A stretch of 64,000 bases of DNA from Defluviimonas aquaemixtae (lineage in GTDB: Bacteria; Pseudomonadota; Alphaproteobacteria; Rhodobacterales; Rhodobacteraceae), in assembly GCF_900302475.1 (NCBI RefSeq), contig NZ_OMOQ01000001.1, positions 1,302,001-1,366,000 on the forward strand. Reading direction: 5' to 3'. The notes below the pieces were generated by a model. That model searched no databases. It was not told the origin of the DNA and was given only the letters and a program-made list of their open reading frames with translations. A program made the translations under genes and the position numbers. Positions within the stretch are counted from its first letter, which is position 1. Every line of letters begins with the position of its first letter. Positions 8,437-17,650 of this stretch are shown piece after piece.

Positions 8437-9812
8437 TGGACGGCACAGTTCTTGTCGCCGACGATGATCGTACGATCCGCACCGTGCTGACCCAGGCGCT
8501 GACGCGTGCGGGTTGCAAGGTGCATGCCACCTCGTCGCTCGTCACGCTCATGCGGTGGGTCGAGGAGGGGAAGGGCGACCTCGTGATCTCCGATGTCGTC
8601 ATGCCGGACGGCAACGGGATCGAGGCGCTGCCGAAGATCGCCGCCGAAAGGCCAGGCCTGCCGGTCATCGTGATCTCGGCCCAGAACACGATCATGACGG
8701 CGATTCAGGCGGCCGAGGCCGAGGCCTACGACTACTTGCCCAAGCCCTTCGACCTGCCTGACCTGATGAAGCGCGCCTCGCGCGCGCTGTCCCAGAAACA
8801 CCGCGTGCAGCCTGCGGCGGATGCGGCGGCCACGCCGCGCGAACCGTCCGACGATCTGCCCCTTGTCGGGCGGACAGCGGCGATGCAGGCGCTCTACAGA
8901 CTTGTGGCGCGGGTCATGAACGCCGATCTGCCCGTGCTGATCATCGGGGAGTCGGGCACCGGAAAGTCGCTCGTCGCGCGCGCGATCCACGATTTCTCGG
9001 ACCGCCGGACGATGCCGTTCGTTGTTGCTCAGGCAACCGATTTCGAGGGCATGGACGGACCGTCTGCTCTGATCGCGCGTGCGCGCGGCGGAACGCTGCT
9101 GTTCGACGAGGTCGGCGATTTCGACGCCGAGGCGCAGGGCCGCATCGTGCGCATGATCGACGCATTGCCATCGAACGGCCCGCGAATCCTCGCCACCAGC
9201 CAGAAGGATCTGGCCACTACGATGAGCAAGGAACAGTTCCGCAGCGACCTGTTCTACCGGCTCGGCGGGGTGACGCTCGAAGTGCCGAGCCTGCGCGACC
9301 GGGTGGAGGATATTCCACTTCTTGCCGAGCATTTCCTGGCCCGCGCCGAACAGTCCGGCGCGTCTCAGCGGCGCCTGTCCGCCGAGGCGCAGGAATTCGT
9401 CCGCACGCATCGCTGGCCGGGCAACGTGCGACAGCTCGAAAACACGCTCCGCCGACTCGTCGTGACCGCGCTCGGGCCCGAGATCACGCGCGCCGAGGTC
9501 GTGGCTGCGCTCGGTGCGCAATCTGCCGAACGGCCCGAGACCGGTGCCGCCGAGGAAGGTGAGCAGCTTTCCGCCTCTATCGCCCGCCATCTCAAGCGGT
9601 ACTTCGACCTGCACGGCGACAGCCTCCCTCCGCCGGGACTATACGAGCGAATCCTGAGGGAAATGGAGCTACCGATGATCGAGATTGCACTCGACGCGAC
9701 GGGCGGAAATCAGGCAAAATGCGCCGAATTGCTCGGGATAAACCGCAATACGCTCAGAAAGAAGATCACCGATCTGGATATCCGCGTGACACGGCGCCGC
9801 AAGTTGATGTAA
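8436..9812 (+). CDS. ntrC: Nitrogen response regulator NtrC, GAFTGA-less form
   Basis: A 458-residue regulator with a receiver domain (phospho-acceptor Asp53 in [11 protein letters not shown]), an AAA+ domain (Walker A GESGTGKS at 171-178, Walker B LLFDE at about 222-226, arginine-finger region FRSDLFYRL) and a Fis-type DNA-binding domain ending [20 protein letters not shown]. Between [10 protein letters not shown] and [10 protein letters not shown] the usual ESELFGHEKGAFTGA segment is missing, so the sigma-54 contact loop is absent. This is the known Rhodobacter type of NtrC, which activates housekeeping-sigma RNA polymerase. It therefore should act on sigma-70-like promoters. It is co-transcribed with ntrB. 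Confidence 0.95.
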   Translation: MDGTVLVADDDRTIRTVLTQALTRAGCKVHATSSLVTLMRWVEEGKGDLVISDVVMPDGNGIEALPKIAAERPGLPVIVISAQNTIMTAIQAAEAEAYDYLPKPFDLPDLMKRASRALSQKHRVQPAADAAATPREPSDDLPLVGRTAAMQALYRLVARVMNADLPVLIIGESGTGKSLVARAIHDFSDRRTMPFVVAQATDFEGMDGPSALIARARGGTLLFDEVGDFDAEAQGRIVRMIDALPSNGPRILATSQKDLATTMSKEQFRSDLFYRLGGVTLEVPSLRDRVEDIPLLAEHFLARAEQSGASQRRLSAEAQEFVRTHRWPGNVRQLENTLRRLVVTALGPEITRAEVVAALGAQSAERPETGAAEEGEQLSASIARHLKRYFDLHGDSLPPPGLYERILREMELPMIEIALDATGGNQAKCAELLGINRNTLRKKITDLDIRVTRRRKLM

Positions 9813-9827
9813 AACAGCAACACAAAC

Positions 9828-12185
9828 GTGGCCCATCGGCGTCAGCCGATGAAGGAACCACGAGATTTCGGCGGTCGCCGTGCAAGCGGCGCAATATTCA
9901 GGGGCAAGCTCGTGCAGGGCTTCGCGCGCAGTGTATCTTGGGAGCGGCTGAATCGGCTGCGCAGACAGCGCCGGGTTCAGAACGCATTTACGCTTGGCCT
10001 TGTGGTTCTCGGCCCGCTTCTGGCGCTTGCGACCTTCGTCGCGCTCGGACCTTTCGGACAGGGCGCGAATTCCGACGCACTCAGGCTGATCCTTCTCGCC
10101 GACTTCGTCTATTTCATCGCGCTCGGCGGGATGGTTCTGTCGCGCCTTGCGCGAATGATCGCCGCGCGGCGCGCGAAATCCGCAGGCTCCAGACTACACC
10201 TGCGGCTCACGGCTGTCTTCGCGGGGATCGCGCTCGTCCCCTCTATCCTCGTCGCGGTCTTCGCGGGGTTGACCGTGAATATCGGCCTTGAAGGCTGGTT
10301 CTCCGACCGTGTGCGCGGCGTCGTCGGCACCTCGCTCGCCGCCGCCGAGGCATATCAGGAAGAGCACAGGCGCGACCTCATCACCGATGCCGAGGCGCTC
10401 GCAGCGTTCCTGAATTCCGTTCGGCGATCCGAATTCTTGTTGTCGGACAGCGAGTTGCGGCAGTTTCTTACACAAGGCCAGAGCCAGATTCAACGCGGCC
10501 TTCGTGAGGCATTCGTGATCGACGGCGGCGGCGAACTGCGCGCGCGCGGCGACCGGAGCTACCTCTTTGACTTCGAAGAGCCGACCACTGACGAAGTCAG
10601 TCGCGCCCGTGCCGGAGAGACAGTTCTGATCGAGGACTGGGCCAACAATGAGTTCCGGGCTCTCGTGGCTCTGCCAGCCTTCGCCGACCGCTATCTCTAT
10701 GTCAGCCGCAACGTTGACGGCGAGATTCTGAGCCTGCTCGACGAAACGCGCGCCACTGTCGGCCTTTACCAGCAGCTCGAAGCATCGCGCGGGCGGGTGC
10801 TGTTCGAATTTGGGCTGGTCTATCTCGGCTTCGCGCTGATCCTTGTGCTTGCGGCGATCTGGATGGGTCTGTGGTTCGCCGAACGCCTGTCGCGGCCCGT
10901 CGGGCGGCTTGCCGGGGCGGCGCAGCGCGTCGGTGCGGGCGATCTTGCTGTGCAGGTCGCCGAGGAAGAGGGCGACGACGAGATTGCAATGCTGGGGCGG
11001 GTCTTCAACCAGATGACCCGCCAGCTCAGCGCCCAGCGCGAAGCGCTGATGGACAGCCACCGCGTGACAGAACGGCGCCGGCGGCTCTTCGATTCGGTTC
11101 TGTCGTCGGTCACGTCGGGGGTGATCGGGCTGGATGCAGAAGGCAGAATCGACTTCTTGAACCGGGCGGCGATGCGGCTTCTCCACCTCGACGAGGGCGC
11201 GGATGACGAGAGGGCGCTTGCCGAGGCGGTGCCGGAATTCGCGGCACTCTTCGAGCGGCTCCGCGACGGGATGGGCGAGGTTGCACAGGAAGAGATTCGC
11301 CTTAGCCGCGAAGGCCGGCTCGAGCGGCTGCTCGTGCGGATGGCGATCCGGCGCAATGCAGCGGGGCAGCTCGAAGGCTACGTGGTGGCGTTCGACGACG
11401 TGACCGATCTCGTATCGGCCCAGCGGATGGCCGCCTGGGGCGACGTCGCGCGCCGCATCGCGCACGAGATCAAGAACCCGCTTACGCCGATCCAGCTTTC
11501 GGCTGAGCGAATCCGGCGCAAGTTCACGTCGCTCGTCGGCGACGAGGCCGAGACACTTGGGCAAATGACCGACGTCATCGTTCGCCAAACCGGCGATCTC
11601 AGGCGGATCGTTGACGAGTTCTCGAAATTCGCCCGCATGCCCGAGCCCGACCGCCGCGAGCACGACCTGACGAAGCTCATGCGGGATGCGGTCACCCTTC
11701 AGCAGGATGCGCTGCACGGCGCGGTCCTGAAGGCGGACCTGCCGGCCGAACCCGTGATGATGGAGCTGGACGCCACGATGATTTCTCAGGCGGTGACAAA
11801 CCTCATCAAGAACGGCGGAGAAGCCGTTGAAACACTTATCGAAAATGGAACCGATGAAGGTTACGTGCCCGAAGTGCGCGTGTCGATGGAGGCGCAGGAC
11901 GATATGGTCACGATCCGCATCGAGGACAACGGGACCGGGTTGCCGGAAGATCGCGCGCGGCTCTTCGAACCCTATGTGACGACGCGCGAAAAGGGGACGG
12001 GCCTAGGCCTCTCCATCGTCAAGAAGATCATCGAGGAACATGGCGGAACGCTCACCTTGAGCGACGCCGAGCTGTTTGAAGGAAGCGCCCACAGGGGCGC
12101 GCTGGCCGAGATTCGCCTGCCCATGGCGCGAACCGGCCGCACATACAAGGAAAGGACCATGGACATGGCCGGAGGTGGGACATGA
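9828..12185 (+). CDS. ntrY: Sensor histidine kinase NtrY
   Basis: A 785-residue membrane sensor kinase. Order: a basic N-terminus; three membrane segments at about 45-150; an extracytoplasmic sensory region; a fourth segment at about 325-350; a HAMP domain; a PAS domain (about 420-530); the H-box [22 protein letters not shown]; and a HATPase_c domain with NLIKNGGEAVE and GTGLGLSIVKKIIEEHGG. In alphaproteobacteria NtrY phosphorylates NtrX and links nitrogen and redox or oxygen cues. The GTG at 9828 has no clear ribosome-binding site; the ATG at 9849 is an alternative start. The stop overlaps the ntrX start (ATGA). Confidence 0.93.
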   Translation: MAHRRQPMKEPRDFGGRRASGAIFRGKLVQGFARSVSWERLNRLRRQRRVQNAFTLGLVVLGPLLALATFVALGPFGQGANSDALRLILLADFVYFIALGGMVLSRLARMIAARRAKSAGSRLHLRLTAVFAGIALVPSILVAVFAGLTVNIGLEGWFSDRVRGVVGTSLAAAEAYQEEHRRDLITDAEALAAFLNSVRRSEFLLSDSELRQFLTQGQSQIQRGLREAFVIDGGGELRARGDRSYLFDFEEPTTDEVSRARAGETVLIEDWANNEFRALVALPAFADRYLYVSRNVDGEILSLLDETRATVGLYQQLEASRGRVLFEFGLVYLGFALILVLAAIWMGLWFAERLSRPVGRLAGAAQRVGAGDLAVQVAEEEGDDEIAMLGRVFNQMTRQLSAQREALMDSHRVTERRRRLFDSVLSSVTSGVIGLDAEGRIDFLNRAAMRLLHLDEGADDERALAEAVPEFAALFERLRDGMGEVAQEEIRLSREGRLERLLVRMAIRRNAAGQLEGYVVAFDDVTDLVSAQRMAAWGDVARRIAHEIKNPLTPIQLSAERIRRKFTSLVGDEAETLGQMTDVIVRQTGDLRRIVDEFSKFARMPEPDRREHDLTKLMRDAVTLQQDALHGAVLKADLPAEPVMMELDATMISQAVTNLIKNGGEAVETLIENGTDEGYVPEVRVSMEAQDDMVTIRIEDNGTGLPEDRARLFEPYVTTREKGTGLGLSIVKKIIEEHGGTLTLSDAELFEGSAHRGALAEIRLPMARTGRTYKERTMDMAGGGT

Positions 12186-13585
12186 GCGACATTCTGATCG
12201 TAGACGACGAACGCGATATCCGGGAACTGATCTCGGATATTCTGAAGGACGAAGGCTTCACGACGCGCCTCGCGGCGAACTCGGATGACTGTATGGCCGA
12301 GATCAACGCCGAACCGCCGGCGCTGATGATTCTCGACATCTGGCTGAAGGACAGCCGGATGGACGGGATCGACATCCTGAAGACGGTTAAGCGCGACAAT
12401 CCGGACGTGCCGATCATCATCATTTCGGGGCACGGCAACATCGAGATCGCCGTCGCCGCGATCAAGCAGGGGGCCTACGACTTTATCGAGAAGCCGTTCA
12501 ACCTCGACCAACTCATTGTCGTGATCACCCGGGCGATGGAAACCTCGCGGCTGAGGCGGGAGAACGCGTCACTTCGCCGTCGTGACGTGACATCGTCCGA
12601 AATGATCGGGTCGTCGTCCGCCTTCCGGGCGCTCAAGGGGCAGCTCGACAAGGTCACGAAGTCGAATGGCCGCGTGATGCTGACCGGTCAGCCGGGTTCG
12701 GGCAAGGAAGTGGCGGCGCGCTACATCCATGTCAATTCGAACCGGGCGAGCGGGCCGTTTGTCACTGTCTCCTCCGCGTCGATTGAACCGGAGCGAGTGG
12801 AAGAGGTTCTTTTCGGGCGCGAAACGCTCGAACGCGGCGTGGAAAAGGGGCTTCTGGAGCAGGCACATGGCGGCGTCGTCTATTTCGACGAGGTGGCCGA
12901 CATGCCTCTCGGCACGCAGTCCAAGATCCTCCGCGTGCTGACCGAGCAGCAGTTCACCCGTGTCGGCGGCACGGACAAGGTGCGCGTCGATCTGCGCGTG
13001 ATCTCGTCGACGACGCGCGACCTGCCGGCCGAGATCACTGCCGGGCGGTTCAGGCAAGAGTTGTACGACCGGTTGAACGTGGTGCCCATCGCAGTGCCCC
13101 CACTTGAGGAGCGGCGCGAGGACATCCCCGAGCTTGCGGCGCACTTCATCGAGCACTTCAACAAGAGCCAGGGGCTTCCCATCCGCGAGATCGCCGAGGA
13201 TGCCGAGGCGCTGATGCAGACAATGGCGTGGCCCGGCAACATCCGCCAGTTGAGAAACGTGATCGAACGCGTGTTAATCTTGGGCGAGGGGGCCGGTGCC
13301 ATAGAAGCGCGCGAGCTTCCGGGGCAGAGCGAGGCTTCGGCCGAGGAGGGTCGCGTCGTCCTGTCGGGGGCGCTCGCCACGCTTCCCCTGCGCGAGGCGC
13401 GGGAGCTGTTCGAACGCGAATACCTTCTGACCCAGATCAACCGCTTTGGCGGCAATATCAGCCGTACGGCAACCTTCGTCGGTATGGAGCGGTCGGCACT
13501 GCATCGCAAGCTCAAGTCCCTGGGCGTCGTGACCTCGTCGAAATCCGGCGCGCGCGTCGCCCATGTGGAGGAAGAGGATGCTTGA
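12182..13585 (+). CDS. ntrX: Response regulator NtrX
   Basis: A 467-residue NtrC-family regulator: receiver domain with Asp52 (LMILDIWLKDSRMDG), AAA+ domain with Walker A TGQPGSGKE and Walker B VVYFDE, and a C-terminal Fis-like helix-turn-helix (FGGNISRTATFVGMERSALHRKLKSLG). The stretch after LFGRE reads TLERGVEKGLLEQAHGG, where sigma-54 activators have EKGAFTGA, so the sigma-54 contact motif is absent here too. NtrX in relatives controls redox, nitrogen, envelope or cell-cycle genes. It is coupled to ntrY by a four-base overlap. Confidence 0.93.
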   Translation: MSDILIVDDERDIRELISDILKDEGFTTRLAANSDDCMAEINAEPPALMILDIWLKDSRMDGIDILKTVKRDNPDVPIIIISGHGNIEIAVAAIKQGAYDFIEKPFNLDQLIVVITRAMETSRLRRENASLRRRDVTSSEMIGSSSAFRALKGQLDKVTKSNGRVMLTGQPGSGKEVAARYIHVNSNRASGPFVTVSSASIEPERVEEVLFGRETLERGVEKGLLEQAHGGVVYFDEVADMPLGTQSKILRVLTEQQFTRVGGTDKVRVDLRVISSTTRDLPAEITAGRFRQELYDRLNVVPIAVPPLEERREDIPELAAHFIEHFNKSQGLPIREIAEDAEALMQTMAWPGNIRQLRNVIERVLILGEGAGAIEARELPGQSEASAEEGRVVLSGALATLPLREARELFEREYLLTQINRFGGNISRTATFVGMERSALHRKLKSLGVVTSSKSGARVAHVEEEDA

Positions 13586-13628
13586 GATGGCGGCGCGGCC
13601 GCAGGCAGGCTGAAGCGACGAGAGCAAC

Positions 13629-14324
13629 GTGGTTCAGATCATGATGGGCGGCGGACCGCCGGCGGACAAACGGCACCTTCTCCTGCCTGCGGGGCTTGCC
13701 TATGCAGTCATCATCGTCGCGGGGATCTGGAGCGAGGGTTTCGTACGGGCCGCGCTGATCGAGCCCGGCGACGCGGCGGCGACGGCAGCGGCGATTGCGG
13801 CGAACGAAACGCTGTTCCGTGCCAGCGTGGCTGCGGACATGGTCATGGCGCTCTGCGATGTGGCCCTTGCCGTGCTGCTTTACATGATCCTCAAATCTCA
13901 TGGCGCACTGCTCGCGCTTCTGGCGATGGTCCTGCGGCTCGTACAGGCGTCGATCATCGGGGCCAATCTGGTCAATCAGCAGGCGGCTTTGCTGGCTCTT
14001 GGCGGAGCGGGCGGGAGTGAGGCGGTCGCGCTGCTTCATCTTCAGATGCAGAGCCACGGCTACGATCTCGGCCTCGTCTTCTTCGGCGCGGCCAACATTG
14101 CGATCGCCGTTCTTATCCTGCGTTCGGGCTGGGTGCCGCGTCCGCTCGGCTGGCTCGTCGCGGCGGCGGGACTTGTCTATCTCGCGGGAAGCTTCCTGCG
14201 CATCCTGGCGCCGCATCTTTCCGGGACCTTCGTCTATGCCTACGCGGTGCCGGTAGTGGCCGAAACATCGTTCGCACTCTGGCTGCTCGCGGCCGGCTTC
14301 AGACCGAGGCTTGCGGCGCATTGA
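13629..14324 (+). CDS. DUF4386-family membrane protein
   Basis: A 231-residue polytopic membrane protein with about six hydrophobic segments. The pattern of the DUF4386 family is visible: LLPAGLAYAVIIVAGIWSEGFVR, a middle block with VLRLVQASIIGANLVN, and a C-terminal LGWLVAAAGLVYLAGSFLRIL. No enzymatic or transport motif is apparent and its role is unknown. A GTG start at 13629 is taken; ATGs at 13641 and 13644 are alternatives. It sits 43 bp after ntrX and 55 bp before trkA, an insertion into an otherwise standard ntrYX-trk gene order. Confidence 0.75.
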   Translation: MVQIMMGGGPPADKRHLLLPAGLAYAVIIVAGIWSEGFVRAALIEPGDAAATAAAIAANETLFRASVAADMVMALCDVALAVLLYMILKSHGALLALLAMVLRLVQASIIGANLVNQQAALLALGGAGGSEAVALLHLQMQSHGYDLGLVFFGAANIAIAVLILRSGWVPRPLGWLVAAAGLVYLAGSFLRILAPHLSGTFVYAYAVPVVAETSFALWLLAAGFRPRLAAH

Positions 14325-14379
14325 CCGTGCCCGCGACACGTGCCTATCAAGGGCGGCGGCCTGAGAGGGGAGCGTTCGG

Positions 14380-15756
14380 ATGAAGGTCATCATTTGTGGT
14401 GCGGGCCAGGTCGGCTGGCAGATCGCGCGCCATCTCTCAGGCGAGAGGAACGACGTCACGGTTGTCGACTACAATCCTGAACTCGTCCGCCGCGCGACCG
14501 AGGCGCTGGACGTTCAGGGCGTAACGGGCTTTGCCTCGTACCCGGATGTTCTCGACCGTGCTGGCGCGCGTGATGCAGACATGATCATCGCGGCCACGCA
14601 TTCGGACGAGGTGAACATGGTCACCTGCCAGGTCGCGCATTCGATCTTCGGTATCACCCGCAAGATCGCGCGGCTTCGGGCGCGATCCTACATGGACGCG
14701 ATCTATTCCGACCTTTACCGGCGCGACCACCTGCCGATCGACGTCGTGATCAGCCCCGAACGCGAAGTGGCCGAAGCCGCGCTGCAGCGGCTTGCGGCGC
14801 CCTCGACCTTCGATACCGAAAGCTTCATGGGGGGCAAGGCGCAACTTCTCGGCGTCGCGCTCGATGAGGACTGCCCGGTCCTGAACACGCCCTTGCGCCA
14901 GCTCACCGATCTTTTCTCGACCTTGCGCGCAATCGTCGTCGGGATCCGCCGCGAGGGGCGGCTCTTCGCACCTGAGCCGGGCGATCAGCTTTTCGCGGGC
15001 GACCAGATCTACGTCTTCAGCCATGTCGAGGACGTGAACCGCACGTTAGACATTTTCGGCAAGGCGACGAAGAAGCAGGAGCGCATCGTCATCATCGGTG
15101 GCGGCAACGTGGGCCTGGCCGTTGCGCGCGCGCTTGAAGCGCGGACGGACCGCATCCGCGCGAAGATGATCGAGATGAACCGCGCCTCCGCGGAACGTGC
15201 GGCCGACGCGCTGGAACGGACGATCGTTCTAAACGGCGACGGCATGAGTGCAGAACTTCTGGCCGAGGCCAACATCGACCGTGCCGATGCTGTCCTTGCC
15301 GTCACCGACGATGACAAGACCAATCTTCTCGCAGCCGTACGCGCAAAGCAGGCCGGCTGTCCGATGGCGATTGCGCTCATCAACGATCCGACACTCGTGC
15401 CATTAATGGGCGCTCTCGACATCGATGCCTATATCAATCCACGCGCCACGACCGTGTCGTCCATCCTGCGTCATATCCGCCATGGCCGAGTGCGGGCGAT
15501 CTATTCGATCGGCGATGCCGAAGCCGAGGTGATCGAGGCGCAGGTCTTATCGACTTCGCCTGTCGCGGGTCGCGCGGTGCGCGACATCGAGTTTCCCGAG
15601 GGGGTGCTCATGGGGGCGCTCATGAAGGGGGACCGTGTCGTGAAGCCCACACCCGATACGCGCGTCGAGGAGGGCGACGTCATCGCGCTCTTCTGCATGT
15701 CGGGCGATGTGCCCGAGGTCGAACGCCTTCTCCAAGTCTCGATTGACTTCTTCTGA
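14380..15756 (+). CDS. trkA: Trk potassium uptake regulatory subunit TrkA
   Basis: A 458-residue cytosolic protein with two tandem halves, each an RCK/TrkA-N Rossmann domain followed by a TrkA-C domain. The first nucleotide-binding motif is GAGQVGWQIARHL (start of the protein) and the second is GGGNVGLAVARAL (residues about 240-252). It binds NAD(H) or ATP and gates the TrkH pore. It lies three bases before trkH and is co-transcribed with it. The start is preceded by AGAGGGGAG. Confidence 0.95.
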   Translation: MKVIICGAGQVGWQIARHLSGERNDVTVVDYNPELVRRATEALDVQGVTGFASYPDVLDRAGARDADMIIAATHSDEVNMVTCQVAHSIFGITRKIARLRARSYMDAIYSDLYRRDHLPIDVVISPEREVAEAALQRLAAPSTFDTESFMGGKAQLLGVALDEDCPVLNTPLRQLTDLFSTLRAIVVGIRREGRLFAPEPGDQLFAGDQIYVFSHVEDVNRTLDIFGKATKKQERIVIIGGGNVGLAVARALEARTDRIRAKMIEMNRASAERAADALERTIVLNGDGMSAELLAEANIDRADAVLAVTDDDKTNLLAAVRAKQAGCPMAIALINDPTLVPLMGALDIDAYINPRATTVSSILRHIRHGRVRAIYSIGDAEAEVIEAQVLSTSPVAGRAVRDIEFPEGVLMGALMKGDRVVKPTPDTRVEEGDVIALFCMSGDVPEVERLLQVSIDFF

Positions 15757-15759
15757 GCG

Positions 15760-17274
15760 ATGCGCCGCCTCACCGATCTTCCGTTCGTGGTTGTCCTGAT
15801 GGGGTTTGGCGCAGTTGCCATGTATGTACCGGCGGTCCACGCATTCACCCAGAGCGACTATGAGATCGCCCGCGCCTTCTTCTATTCAGGCTCGCTCTTT
15901 TTCATGCTCGCCATCCTCATCGGGATGGCGACTGCCGCCAATCGCCCGGGGCCGCAGGCGCGCAACCAGCTTCTGACGCTGGTTGCGACTTTCACGCTCC
16001 TGCCGCTCATGCTTGCCGTGCCGTTCGCCGAATCGGTGCCCGACACCAATTTCTTGAGCGCCTGGTGGGAAATGATCTCGTCCCTCACCACGACAGGAGC
16101 GACGCTGTTCGAACCGGAACGCTTGTCACCCTCTGTGCATCTGTGGCGGGCGCTGGTCGGCTGGCTCGGTGGCTTCTTCATACTCGTGACGGCGGTCGCG
16201 GTTCTGGCACCGATGAATCTCGGCGGCTTCGAGGTGCTGAGCGGCGCGACTGCAGGGCAGGGGGCTGTCATCGGCGGCCCTGTGGCGCGCGGCTCTGTGC
16301 CGTCAGGCAGAATCAGCCGCCACGCGCGGATACTCTTTCCTGTCTACGCGGCTCTGACGCTTCTCTTGTGGGTCGGGCTCATTCTCGCCGGCGACCCGCC
16401 GCTCGTCGCGGCGAGCCACGCGATGTCGACGCTCGCCACATCCGGCATCTCGCCAATCGGCGGATTGAACGCAGCGCCGTCGGGCGTCGGGGGCGAAGTG
16501 ATCATCATTCCCTTCTTCGCCTTCGCGCTGTCGCGCCAGCTCTACCCTGCAGGCCGCACGATCCGCCGCTCCGAAAGTTTGAGCTACGACCCCGAACTGC
16601 GCATGGCGATCTTGTTCGCGACCATCGTGCCCGCGCTATTGTTCCTGCGCCACTGGGTAGGTGCGCTCGAAGTCGACGAGATCGCCGATACGGCGGCCGC
16701 GATGCGCGCGCTCTGGGGCACGACTTTCACCGTGCTCTCGTTCCTCTCGACGACGGGGTTCGAATCCGCGGACTGGAGTGAGGCGCGGTCATGGTCGGGG
16801 CTGACAACGCCGGGGCTCATCCTGGCCGGTCTCGCGGTGATGGGGGGAGGCGTGGCGACAACGGCGGGGGGCGTCAAGCTCCTCCGGGTATACGCGCTGT
16901 ATCGCCACGGAGAGCGCGAGGTCGAACGGCTCGTTCATCCGAATTCGATCGGCGGGTCGGGCAGCCAGGCGCGGCGGCTGAGGCGGCAGGGCGCGCAGAT
17001 GGCGTGGATCTTCTTCATGCTCTTCGCGCTCTCGATCGCGGTCACAATGTTGGCGCTGGCACTGACGGGGCTCGACTTCGAAGGCTCGACGACCTTCGCC
17101 GTCGCCGCGTTGTCCACGACCGGTCCGCTCGCAACAGTCGCGACCGAGGTACCGCTAAGTTGGGCTGACCTTGACACGGCCGCGCGGGGCATTACCGCGG
17201 CGGCGATGATCCTTGGTCGGCTCGAAACGCTGGCGATCATCGCGCTGCTCAACCCCGATTTCTGGCGCGGTTGA
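15760..17274 (+). CDS. trkH: Trk potassium channel subunit TrkH
   Basis: A 504-residue inner-membrane protein with about ten hydrophobic segments, organised as four M1-P-M2 pore repeats. Selectivity-filter-like turns are visible at [32 protein letters not shown] and [10 protein letters not shown]. With TrkA it imports potassium. The gene starts three bases after the trkA stop. No trkG or potassium-sensing regulator is adjacent; the next gene is hfq after about 140 bp. Confidence 0.94.
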   Translation: MRRLTDLPFVVVLMGFGAVAMYVPAVHAFTQSDYEIARAFFYSGSLFFMLAILIGMATAANRPGPQARNQLLTLVATFTLLPLMLAVPFAESVPDTNFLSAWWEMISSLTTTGATLFEPERLSPSVHLWRALVGWLGGFFILVTAVAVLAPMNLGGFEVLSGATAGQGAVIGGPVARGSVPSGRISRHARILFPVYAALTLLLWVGLILAGDPPLVAASHAMSTLATSGISPIGGLNAAPSGVGGEVIIIPFFAFALSRQLYPAGRTIRRSESLSYDPELRMAILFATIVPALLFLRHWVGALEVDEIADTAAAMRALWGTTFTVLSFLSTTGFESADWSEARSWSGLTTPGLILAGLAVMGGGVATTAGGVKLLRVYALYRHGEREVERLVHPNSIGGSGSQARRLRRQGAQMAWIFFMLFALSIAVTMLALALTGLDFEGSTTFAVAALSTTGPLATVATEVPLSWADLDTAARGITAAAMILGRLETLAIIALLNPDFWRG

Positions 17275-17416
17275 TTTCCCTAGCGGAAACAGGTCCGTTC
17301 CGGTCCCATTTTTAGGGTGGAAAGTCCTGAATTCTTACGCATACTCGCCTCAAGCTCCCGGTGCAGCGCCGAGGGGCGTGACTAAGCGCGAAAACAAAAA
17401 ACAAGGCGACGATAAC

Positions 17417-17650
17417 ATGGCTGCCGACAAGCAAAATTTGCAAGACGCTTTTCTCAACCATGTCCGCAAGGGCAAAGTTCCCGTTACGATCTTCCTTATT
17501 AATGGCGTGAAGCTTCAGGGCGTCATAACCTGGTTCGACAATTTTTGCGTGCTTCTGCGGCGTGACGGGCAATCGCAGCTCGTCTACAAGCATGCCATTT
17601 CGACCATCATGCCGGGCCAGCCGATCTCGCTATACGAGGGCGAAGACTGA
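17417..17650 (+). CDS. hfq: RNA chaperone Hfq
   Basis: A 77-residue Sm-like protein. Sm1 (about 9-50) and Sm2 ([15 protein letters not shown]) are complete, and the distal-face KH-containing motif YKHAIST is present. It has the short C-terminus typical of alphaproteobacteria. It forms a hexamer that pairs small RNAs with mRNAs. The start at 17417 follows AAGGCGA. The stop codon region is of interest because hflX appears to begin inside it (CTGA junction). Confidence 0.96.
   Translation: MAADKQNLQDAFLNHVRKGKVPVTIFLINGVKLQGVITWFDNFCVLLRRDGQSQLVYKHAISTIMPGQPISLYEGED

Noticed and set aside
8160..9614. Long minus-strand open frame opposite ntrC, with a similar one opposite ntrY at 10194-11717
   Set aside because: Antisense shadows produced by high GC at third positions; they have no recognisable domain or ribosome-binding site.
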